Positions 1-5,521 of a stretch of 5,801 nt of DNA are shown here, piece after piece. The stretch spans positions 1 to 5,801 of the forward strand of contig JABHWQ010000188.1 of the NCBI GenBank assembly GCA_018657655.1, given 5' to 3'. Source of the DNA: Chloroflexota bacterium (GTDB lineage: Bacteria > Chloroflexota > Dehalococcoidia > SZUA-161 > SpSt-899). Below the pieces are notes generated by a model. That model had not been told where the DNA came from, made no database searches, and saw nothing but the letters and a program-made list of their open reading frames with translations. Positions within the stretch are counted from its first letter, which is position 1, and each line of letters opens with the position of its first letter. The translations under genes were made by a program, and so were the position numbers.

Positions 1-1
1 G

Positions 2-904
2 AGCGGCACCGAGCCGATCTATAACCTGATCGATATTTTCATGGTTCCGGTTACCGATAACCATGTCCGCATCGTGGCTGATACTTGGGATACCTTCACC
101 GATGTCGAGGTCTTCCGATTTGGCGTTCCCCATGTGAAGATGCAGGAAGCGCTCGATTTCTATGAAGGAGGCCTCCGGCTTCTCAAAGACAGGCTTGAGA
201 AACTGACCGGGAACCAGATCACCGATCAGGCATTGAATGAAGAAATCGAACTGGCCAATAAGGAGCGGGATCTTTTCAACCAGATCGCCGAAATGCGAAA
301 GGGTGAGCGTCCCCCGATATCGAGCCGAGATTTTGTTACTCTAAACCACGCTTCGCTCCTCCTGGACCGAAAGGTAATGGTCGGCTTACTAAAAGAGGTA
401 GTCGATGAACTCAAAGGAATAGAGACCGCGGCGAGCGCAGGTCCGAGGTTAATGATCATGAGCACTACTCTGGCTCATGGGGACTACCGGGTGTTCGATA
501 TGATCGCTAACGCCGGGGGGCAAGTGGTTGTGGAAGAATCAGGGGAAGGGATCAGGCACTTCACCGAGAAAGTGAACGTCAATGGAGACCCTATCAAGGC
601 GCTGGCTGATCGCTACTTCTGGAAGCGTGTGCCCCCGGGGTGGTTTCGCCCCGGTCACGAAAGACAGGCCAATGCTATCAAAGTCGCTACTGACTATAAA
701 ATCGATGGTGTGGTCTGGTACCAGATGATGTTCAGAGAATCGGATGAGATGGAATCATTCTGGTATCCTGAAGTCCTCAAAAAAAACGTCGGTGTGCAAA
801 TGCTTAAACTGGTATCCGACTATGACTCCACTGAGAGAGGACAATTCATCACGCAGATCGAGACTTTTATTGAATCACTTAAGACAAGTAAAACAATACG
901 TTGA
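2..904 (+). CDS. 2-hydroxyacyl-CoA dehydratase/benzoyl-CoA reductase-family subunit, Cys-free, 5'-partial
   Basis: The frame is open from base 2, so the ATG at 41 is probably internal and the N-terminus lies outside the window; 300 codons are visible of a family that usually has about 380-430. Family features seen: the helical stretch with LTGNQIT and ELANKERDLFNQI (about nt 206-290), a Rossmann-like strand RLMIMSTTLAHGDYR (nt 446-490), AGGQVVVEESGEGIRHF (nt 512-565), and a C-terminal block ending GQFITQIETFIESL, matching the family's usual GQL-TRIEAF-EML ending. Known members form heterodimers in which cysteines of each subunit hold a [4Fe-4S] cluster used in ATP-driven radical dehydration or ring reduction. 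This protein has no cysteine in the visible part: the position expected after a CD-type motif is Trp (nt 86-88, DTWDT) and the C-terminal ligand position is Arg (nt 734-736, MMFRES). I infer a non-catalytic or differently liganded partner of the subunit at 1906-3312. The exact subfamily is not resolved. Confidence 0.82.
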   Translation, partial: SGTEPIYNLIDIFMVPVTDNHVRIVADTWDTFTDVEVFRFGVPHVKMQEALDFYEGGLRLLKDRLEKLTGNQITDQALNEEIELANKERDLFNQIAEMRKGERPPISSRDFVTLNHASLLLDRKVMVGLLKEVVDELKGIETAASAGPRLMIMSTTLAHGDYRVFDMIANAGGQVVVEESGEGIRHFTEKVNVNGDPIKALADRYFWKRVPPGWFRPGHERQANAIKVATDYKIDGVVWYQMMFRESDEMESFWYPEVLKKNVGVQMLKLVSDYDSTERGQFITQIETFIESLKTSKTIR

Positions 905-968
905 GAACGCAAAGTAATACTTACAAAAGATGTTGAGGAGAGCAGAGTTCTGGATTGGAGGTGAAGCT

Positions 969-1058
969 GTGGTTCAAGTATCAATAACCGAAGAGACTGG
1001 CGAACGATGCCTTAGCCCTGTTTTAGCCTTTGAGCTTAGTGTGGTCACTCCTAGTTAG
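969..1058 (+). CDS. possible small ORF upstream of the methyltransferase (29 codons, GTG start)
   Basis: The 163-base gap between the dehydratase subunit and the methyltransferase holds a 29-codon frame starting MVQVSITEETGERC and ending VVTPS. It has a strong ribosome site, GGAGGTG at 957-963, five bases before the GTG. An alternative in-frame ATG at 930 gives 42 codons but has no clear ribosome site. The TAG stop (1056-1058) overlaps the AGGAGG of the methyltransferase (1057-1062), an arrangement typical of translational coupling. I recognise no family; there is no signal peptide or membrane segment and no run of one amino acid as in classic attenuator peptides. It could be a regulatory leader peptide, a small protein, or chance. 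The support is the ribosome site and the stop-codon placement only. Confidence 0.35.
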   Translation: MVQVSITEETGERCLSPVLAFELSVVTPS

Positions 1059-1061
1059 GAG
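1048..1061 (+). promoter_or_regulatory. hairpin sequestering the methyltransferase Shine-Dalgarno site
   Basis: CTCCT (1048-1052) can pair with AGGAG (1057-1061) across the loop AGTT, forming a 5-bp RNA hairpin that covers most of the AGGAGG ribosome site used by the gene at 1068. The stop codon of the small ORF 969-1058 lies in this hairpin, so a ribosome finishing that ORF would open it. The pairing is seen in the sequence; the regulatory role is inferred. Confidence 0.35.
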
Positions 1062-1067
1062 GATACC

Positions 1068-1706
1068 ATGAGTTTATTCGATGCATCGAAACGATTGCAG
1101 AAAGTATTCGCTGCTCAGGACAATCAAGCTCTGCAGGAAGCCTACGATACGTGGGCTGAGACGTACGAACAGGATATGTTTGATCTCGGTTATAAGATCC
1201 CTGTTGTCATGTCCGGTTTAATCGGGCGTTATGTGAGACCCAATGGTGCCTCGATATTGGATGCGGGGACAGGTACTGGTCTTTTGGGCGAGACAATGAC
1301 CGTACTAGGTTACAGGAATCTGACAGGTATAGATCTCTCACAGCGCATGTTAAAAGAAGCTGACAAAAAAGATGTATATCAAATCTTGCGACAAATGACT
1401 TTGGGAAATCGCTTGGACTTCCCTGACAATACTTTTGATGCAACTATTTCTCAGGGCGTTTTCTCGGTAGGTCATGCTCCTGCGAGAGCCTTTACCGAAC
1501 TAATACGTGTTACCAAAACTGGCGGATACATCATCTTCAGCGTTCGGGTCGATGCACTTGAGTATTATGATGCAGTTAAAGAAGAATGGGAAACCTTACA
1601 GGAAGAAAGTGAATGGCAGAGAGTTGAGGTGACCAAAGCTTTCCAGAACTTCCCTACAAGCGAACCAGAGGTCAGGAACAAAGTCTTGGTATATGAGGTC
1701 TGCTGA
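1068..1706 (+). CDS. class I SAM-dependent methyltransferase, METTL27 (WBSCR27)-like
   Basis: A complete 212-residue protein with AGGAGG five bases before the ATG. It has the class I methyltransferase layout: an N-terminal cap with YDTWAETYEQDMFDLGY (26-42), motif I ILDAGTGTG (63-71) for S-adenosylmethionine binding, acidic motif II GIDLS (87-91) contacting the ribose, FDATISQGVFSVGHA (123-137), and a post-motif TELIRVTKTGGYIIFS (143-158). The YD-WA-YE-D---GY cap and the SVGH segment resemble the METTL27/WBSCR27-like group of small methyltransferases, whose acceptor is generally unknown. The protein is soluble, with no membrane segment. It lies between two dehydratase-family subunits on the same strand, so it may modify a metabolite of that pathway or a partner protein; this is inference. 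The gene looks more AT-rich than its neighbours by eye, which could mean it was inserted later. The fold is confident, the substrate unknown. Confidence 0.9.
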   Translation: MSLFDASKRLQKVFAAQDNQALQEAYDTWAETYEQDMFDLGYKIPVVMSGLIGRYVRPNGASILDAGTGTGLLGETMTVLGYRNLTGIDLSQRMLKEADKKDVYQILRQMTLGNRLDFPDNTFDATISQGVFSVGHAPARAFTELIRVTKTGGYIIFSVRVDALEYYDAVKEEWETLQEESEWQRVEVTKAFQNFPTSEPEVRNKVLVYEVC

Positions 1707-1804
1707 GCTAATTTGAGAAGAGCTTTCGATATATGAATGAATTAAAGCAACTATAATTCTGGAGATTCATGTTAATCACATGAGTTTGTTCAGTAAACAT
1801 ACGA

Positions 1805-1814
1805 GTGTGCACAC
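1805..1814. repeat. 10-bp perfect palindrome in the intergenic region
   Basis: GTGTGCACAC reads the same on both strands. It lies in the 199-base gap 1707-1905, about 90 bases upstream of the second dehydratase subunit, where an operator could sit. The same gap contains a TATAAT hexamer at 1752-1757 but no matching -35 box at the right distance. A 10-bp palindrome can arise by chance, so the regulatory role is only a possibility. Confidence 0.2.
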
Positions 1815-1894
1815 GGTAAATCTGATTCCCTATAAAGCTTCTGTTGAAGGAGTGGTTTCTTGGTACCATCAGTGATAATTATATTCAGTCGATC

Positions 1895-1900
1895 AGGAGG
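1895..1900 (+). promoter_or_regulatory. ribosome binding site of the second dehydratase subunit
   Basis: A perfect AGGAGG lies five bases before the ATG at 1906 and fixes the start of that gene. The same motif and spacing precede the methyltransferase at 1068. By contrast the desulfurase-like gene at 3353 has only a weak site, which suggests unequal expression within the cluster. Confidence 0.75.
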
Positions 1901-1905
1901 TAATC

Positions 1906-3312
1906 ATGGATTATAAAGAATTATTCAAACTCTGTAGTTATTCTGAAGACCTGCTAATTAAAGACGCTCCCAGAATCGAGAAGGCCCTGGAGAAGGCCAA
2001 GCTTGGGCCTGCCGATATCGAGATCGGCATGGAGCGGTTGGACAAGTATTTCTGGATGGAATCGGCAGGGGTACGGAAATGTTGGGGTATCTGGTTGAAG
2101 CAGTTTGTTGATATAGCCAACTGCCGTGATGAACATGAAAAGGTCGTCTATTACAGTTTTCCCCTTGAGGCCAAAATGGGCGGTGCCATCAATCTAGCCG
2201 GGCATTATGCCCACAGTCCGGAATTTGTTCTGCTGTTCCTTCTGGGGCTGATGTTTGGTAAGGTGGGTCCCTACTTTGACCTGGCTGAGCAAAATGGAAT
2301 GCCACCCACCAGCGGGATGTGTGGTGTTAACAAGATGCGGTTGTCATCAATGATAAGTGGCATCGTCGATCCGTATCCGGATGTTGTCCTTGTCTCCAGT
2401 TTTTTCTGCGATAATGAAGCTAAAACGGATGAACTGATCGACTATCATTTCCCGGGAGTGCCGCGCATTTTTGTAGATAACTCCCTGGATGCTAACTGGG
2501 ATGAGTATCCCAATATGTACCCGGAAATCGGTGAGCGTCGCGTCTCATATCTGTCTTCCAATTTCAAACACACCATTGAACGTCTGCGTGAGGATCACGG
2601 CATCATACTGACGGACAAGCATTTTAAGGATGCCGGAAGATCAATGGGCTCCGTATTTTTCGATTTCCAGGAGGTCCTGGAATGCATGAAGGCCGATCCT
2701 ATTCCAGTACCGAACAATGATATGCTCCTCTTCTACATGCTCACAACAATGTCCGAGCGCCGCACCATGGAAGAAGGACCGGAAGCGGTCAAGCTATTAG
2801 CTCAGGATGCCAGGAGGAGAGTAGAAAAAGGTGAAGGTGCCACGAAGAAGGGAGCAGCCCGAGTGGCTCAGGCTATGCCATGGTACTCTGATCCGGAGAT
2901 CAATCAGATGGTGGAAGAAGCGGGACTGGCTCCGGTTGTCTCGCCTTTCTATTGGGTACATCCCAAGGACCTTACCAAGAGCAAGTATAGTACGTACGAA
3001 GATAAAGCTGCTGAGACATTCATGAGGATGGGCCTCACACACAGCACCCCGGGCCTGATTTTCCGCCTGAAGGAATGCGTCAAGTTCTTCGAACTGGATG
3101 GCATACTATGGAACGCGATGTACACTTGTCGACCCGTTGGAGGACATCCTATCATTATCAAGAAGCATATGGAAGAAGCTGGTGTACCTCTCCTAATTGT
3201 CGAGACTGATCAAATGGACAGTCGCGATACACCTACGGAGGCGCTGAGAACACGCATTGAGACATTTGCCGAAATGTTGAAGATACGCAGGATGGAGAAG
3301 GTATCCGGATAG
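1906..3312 (+). CDS. 2-hydroxyacyl-CoA dehydratase/benzoyl-CoA reductase-family subunit with three conserved Cys
   Basis: A complete 468-residue protein; the start is set by AGGAGG five bases upstream. The family's three candidate [4Fe-4S] ligands are present: Cys139 in SGMCGVNKMRLSS, Cys168 in SSFFCDNEAKTDEL, and Cys408 in NAMYTCRPVGGH. The C-terminus carries the typical block GVPLLIVETDQMDSR (426-440) followed by LRTRIETFAEMLK. In known members (HgdAB, FldBC, HadBC, BcrBC) two such subunits form a heterodimer that receives one low-potential electron from an ATP-hydrolysing activator and then dehydrates a 2-hydroxyacyl-CoA or reduces an aromatic acyl-CoA. Its natural partner here is the truncated subunit ending at 904, separated from it by the methyltransferase. 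No activator is visible. The internal hydrophobic stretch EFVLLFLLGLMFG (106-118) is probably a buried helix, not a membrane anchor. The substrate cannot be assigned; a double-cubane-type homologue or a non-dehydratase role is also possible. Confidence 0.9.
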   Translation: MDYKELFKLCSYSEDLLIKDAPRIEKALEKAKLGPADIEIGMERLDKYFWMESAGVRKCWGIWLKQFVDIANCRDEHEKVVYYSFPLEAKMGGAINLAGHYAHSPEFVLLFLLGLMFGKVGPYFDLAEQNGMPPTSGMCGVNKMRLSSMISGIVDPYPDVVLVSSFFCDNEAKTDELIDYHFPGVPRIFVDNSLDANWDEYPNMYPEIGERRVSYLSSNFKHTIERLREDHGIILTDKHFKDAGRSMGSVFFDFQEVLECMKADPIPVPNNDMLLFYMLTTMSERRTMEEGPEAVKLLAQDARRRVEKGEGATKKGAARVAQAMPWYSDPEINQMVEEAGLAPVVSPFYWVHPKDLTKSKYSTYEDKAAETFMRMGLTHSTPGLIFRLKECVKFFELDGILWNAMYTCRPVGGHPIIIKKHMEEAGVPLLIVETDQMDSRDTPTEALRTRIETFAEMLKIRRMEKVSG

Positions 3313-3315
3313 ATA

Positions 3316-3345
3316 TTGAATCAGACTGCATTGCCAGTGATTCAA
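3316..3345 (+). promoter_or_regulatory. inverted repeat/hairpin between the dehydratase and desulfurase-like genes
   Basis: TTGAATCA (3316-3323) and TGATTCAA (3338-3345) are perfect 8-bp inverted repeats separated by 14 bases, inside a 40-base gap. CTG (3326-3328) and CAG (3335-3337) can extend the stem after a two-base bulge. The right arm ends seven bases before the ATG at 3353, next to a weak ribosome site (AGAG). No T-run follows, so it is not an intrinsic terminator. It could be a translation-controlling or mRNA-processing hairpin, or an operator. Confidence 0.5.
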
Positions 3346-3352
3346 GAGACGA

Positions 3353-4525
3353 ATGAGAACAGTATATTTCGATAACGCTGCTACAACGCGGGTACATCCG
3401 GAAGTTGTTGAGGCGATGCTGCCTTACTTGCAGGAAGTCTATGGTAACGCACACTCTGTTCATAGTTGGGGCAGCAGGACGGGTGAAGCAATTGAAAAGG
3501 CGCGCTGTAAGGTGGCAGACCTTATCATGGGACGACCCGAGGAGATCATCTTCACTGCTAATGCTACCGAGGCAAGCAACCTGGCAATCAAAGGCCTAGC
3601 GCAAGCTTACCGAGATAAGGGTAGGCATATAATCGTATCATCCATCGAACACACCCCGGTGTTGAATTCCGCCCGGACCCTCGAACAGGCCGGATTTGAG
3701 GTCACAGTTATCGGTGTGGATGAACATGCATGCGTCAAACTCCCGGAGTTGGCCGATAGTATTCGGGAAGATACGATCCTCGTTTCAATCCAGCATGCCA
3801 ATGGAGAAGTCGGCACAATCCAGGATATGGCTGCTATATCTGAATTACTGAAAGGCAAAGATATCCTTTTTCATACCGATGCCGAGTCCTCTGCCGGTAT
3901 CATTCCCTCCAATGTCGGGGAGTTGGGGGTCGACGCAATGAGTCTGGCTGCAAATACGTTTCATGGCCCCAAAGGAGCTGGGGCGCTCTGGCTTCGCAAT
4001 GGTGTGGATATTGTTCCGCTAATCGAGGGGGGTATCGCAGAAAACGGGCGAAGAGCGGGAACGGAGGATGTGGCGGCCATTGTTGGAATGGGGAAAGCCT
4101 GCGAGCTGGCAAAAACAGAGATGCCGTCTCGGATCGATCATTCTCGTCACCTACGAGATCGGTTGATCGAAGGGTTGAGTTCCAGGATAGACAATATTGT
4201 TCTGACCGGGCATCCTGCAAACCGACTCCCCAGAACTGCCAGCTTTTGTGCCAAGTCTGTTGAAGGTGAGGCAGTATTGGCTTTTCTTGATGCTGCTGGG
4301 ATAGCTGCAGGCAGCGGCGCAGCATGTGCTTCCGATGTACTCAAGAACTCATCACACGTACTTGGAGCAATGGGACTGCCAGCCGAATTGGCTCGAGGGG
4401 CGCTTCTGTTTACTATTGGGATCGAGAATGATGAATTGGACATAGATTATGTCATAGATGTGTTGCCTCCGATAATAAAGAATCTCAGGAACGGTAATTC
4501 CAATGCCCGCAATGATGTATTGTGA
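3353..4525 (+). CDS. NifS/IscS-fold cysteine desulfurase homologue lacking the PLP lysine (probable pseudoenzyme)
   Basis: A full-length 390-residue class V aminotransferase-fold protein that aligns along its length with NifS/IscS. It starts MRTVYFDNAATTRVHPEVVEAM and includes EIIFTANATEASNLAIKG, SSIEH (His100), HTDAES (Asp176), the dimer loop RRAGTEDV (Thr237) and the active-site loop GSGAACAS (Cys325). Canonical enzymes make a persulfide from cysteine using PLP bound to a lysine in S-x-HK-x-x-GPKG. Here that segment is AANTFHGPKG, so the lysine is Thr202, the histidine Asn201 and the phosphate-binding serine Ala199. Compared with E. coli IscS, Asn155 is Gly151, Gln183 is Ser179, and the Arg of RFSLG is Leu352. 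The frame is intact, so this looks like a maintained protein, not a decaying gene. I infer no normal desulfurase activity; a persulfide carrier, scaffold, or unusual non-covalent PLP enzyme is possible. It follows the dehydratase gene by 40 bases, separated by a hairpin. Confidence 0.9.
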   Translation: MRTVYFDNAATTRVHPEVVEAMLPYLQEVYGNAHSVHSWGSRTGEAIEKARCKVADLIMGRPEEIIFTANATEASNLAIKGLAQAYRDKGRHIIVSSIEHTPVLNSARTLEQAGFEVTVIGVDEHACVKLPELADSIREDTILVSIQHANGEVGTIQDMAAISELLKGKDILFHTDAESSAGIIPSNVGELGVDAMSLAANTFHGPKGAGALWLRNGVDIVPLIEGGIAENGRRAGTEDVAAIVGMGKACELAKTEMPSRIDHSRHLRDRLIEGLSSRIDNIVLTGHPANRLPRTASFCAKSVEGEAVLAFLDAAGIAAGSGAACASDVLKNSSHVLGAMGLPAELARGALLFTIGIENDELDIDYVIDVLPPIIKNLRNGNSNARNDVL

Positions 4526-4577
4526 TAACTTGTCCAGAAACAGCAATGCCGAATTACATAGAATAGGGGAATAGCTG

Positions 4578-5036
4578 ATGACAAAAAAGATCGGAAATCC
4601 TGCAGATACCCCAGTTGAAGTTTACCATTGGTGGCACGATCGTTGGTGCGAGTATTTAAATTCAAATTACAAAGACAAGTTTGTGGAAACCGGCTTAGCG
4701 GGATTAACGTGCACGGAGCGAAGTCCTGATGCTCCAGATGGGTCGGGTGGATTAAGCTATACCTTCGCTACGGATGGCTCGGTGAGGTTCATCCCGACAG
4801 ATGACAGCGCCGATGCGATTTGTGAGTACGATTCTTATGAGCTGGGAATTCGTTGTTTGGGAGATCCAAACACCAATGCAGGTGAACATATTAAAGCGGG
4901 TAGATTTCGGATGGTGAAAAGCCCGGAAGTGTTTGCCATGATGATGCCCATTCAACCTCTAATGAGGGAAGCGTTCCGAGTGGCCATTGAAGATGCCGAA
5001 AAAGAATTTGATGTAGAGTTACCCAAGTATTGGTAA
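4578..5036 (+). CDS. uncharacterised 152-residue protein, weakly SCP2-like
   Basis: Last gene of the plus-strand run, 52 bases after the desulfurase-like gene, with GGGGA eight to nine bases before the ATG. I do not recognise it with confidence. The N-terminus is aromatic-rich (YHWWHDRWCEYLN, 16-28). The middle reads as strands (LSYTFATDGSVRFIPTDD, 59-76), followed by HIKAGRFRMVKSPEVFAMMMP (104-124) and an amphipathic C-terminal helix ending in KYW. The order of strands, a glycine, then a basic strand and helix vaguely resembles SCP2-type lipid- or acyl-CoA-binding domains, which would suit a CoA-thioester pathway, but this is a guess. It has four cysteines (24, 45, 82, 93) without a metal-binding spacing. 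There is no signal peptide or membrane segment. Its stop codon directly abuts the stop of the convergent gene. Confidence 0.75.
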   Translation: MTKKIGNPADTPVEVYHWWHDRWCEYLNSNYKDKFVETGLAGLTCTERSPDAPDGSGGLSYTFATDGSVRFIPTDDSADAICEYDSYELGIRCLGDPNTNAGEHIKAGRFRMVKSPEVFAMMMPIQPLMREAFRVAIEDAEKEFDVELPKYW

Positions 5037-5510
5037 TTAGCTCACCAACACAATGGCTCCGAAAGGGCACTTTTCTTCACAGACCTTGCACAGGTCATGA
5101 TGGCGGGCCGATCGTTTACAACTTGACCAGTTGATCACGTTGACATTACCGTCCGTCACTTGGAGGACCGGCGGCAATGGGTCTCGATGAGTGATCCGGC
5201 CACCAATGCTAATAGTTGTCAGCGCTCTCTCGCAGATTACAACGCAGTCCCCACAGCCGGTGCATCTATCATGATCCACAACCAAGTCGGTGCCCTCAAT
5301 TCTCTCGCCAGCACCTAGTGCTTCTTCAAGGGATTCAAACGAACCGGCAAAAACTTCCTTTAGAAGATGCGGGCAATCTCTAGGGATTTTTTGCCTGCTG
5401 AGAAGCTCAAAAGCAAAAGCAAAGCATGTAGAGGATCCACACTCTTTACAGTTTGTGCGTGGCAGTAGCTTTAGTATTTGCAATGGCTGAAGTGATTTCC
5501 GGTATGTCAA
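5037..5510 (-). CDS. Fe-S electron-transfer protein: PF04060-type domain plus two further cysteine clusters
   Basis: 157 residues, apparently starting at a TTG (5510-5508) with AGGAAAG just upstream; no better start is seen. Residues 21-46 carry Cys21-X2-Cys24-X4-Cys29-X16-Cys46 in the context LLPRTNCKECG and CFAFAFELL, the signature of the Fe-S domain (PF04060) found in the corrinoid Fe-S protein AcsC/CdhE and in RnfB. Next comes a ferredoxin motif Cys83-X2-Cys86-X2-Cys89-X3-Cys93, then Cys131-X9-Cys141-X2-Cys144-X3-Cys148-Pro, a ferredoxin-like motif with an enlarged first spacing. The protein could hold up to three [4Fe-4S] clusters and pass electrons in the cytoplasm; no membrane segment is seen. 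It follows the FwdD-like gene by nine bases, so it is probably the electron-transfer subunit of that Mo/W oxidoreductase. Convergent with the plus-strand cluster, and a functional link to it is uncertain. Confidence 0.85.
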   Translation of the reverse strand: MTYRKSLQPLQILKLLPRTNCKECGSSTCFAFAFELLSRQKIPRDCPHLLKEVFAGSFESLEEALGAGERIEGTDLVVDHDRCTGCGDCVVICERALTTISIGGRITHRDPLPPVLQVTDGNVNVINWSSCKRSARHHDLCKVCEEKCPFGAIVLVS

Positions 5511-5512
5511 TA

Positions 5513-5521
5513 TCTTTCCTC
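5513..5521 (-). promoter_or_regulatory. ribosome binding site supporting the TTG start of the Fe-S protein
   Basis: Read on the minus strand, GAGGAAAG overlaps the TGA stop of the FwdD-like gene and is followed after a few bases by TTG ACA TAC. There is no ATG or GTG nearby in frame that fits the domain start better, so the TTG is the likely initiation codon. Confidence 0.5.

Noticed and set aside
41..43. ATG at 41 as the true start of the first gene
   Set aside because: The frame is open to the window edge with residues that fit the family (SGTEPIYNLIDIF), no ribosome site precedes the ATG, and the protein would lack about a third of the family's N-terminal domain.
1752..1757. Perfect TATAAT hexamer upstream of the second dehydratase gene
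   Set aside because: No TTGACA-like box lies 16-18 bases upstream and there is no extended -10. The region is AT-rich, so the hexamer alone does not support a promoter call.
1780..1875. 31-codon ATG frame in the 1707-1905 gap, beginning MSLF like the methyltransferase
   Set aside because: The only GGAG lies about 15 bases upstream, too far to serve it. After the first four residues there is no similarity to the methyltransferase and no family resemblance.
3900..4325. 141-codon open frame on the minus strand inside the desulfurase-like gene
   Set aside because: It lies wholly antisense to a clearly conserved coding sequence, has low-complexity composition rich in Pro, Gln, Leu and Arg, and no recognisable domain. 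It is a shadow frame.
5030..5048. TTGGT...ACCAA inverted repeat at the convergent gene junction, considered as a bidirectional terminator
   Set aside because: The stem has only five base pairs, the loop is nine bases, and neither strand has a following T-run. The two stop codons abut, so any terminator would have to lie within coding sequence; none is evident.
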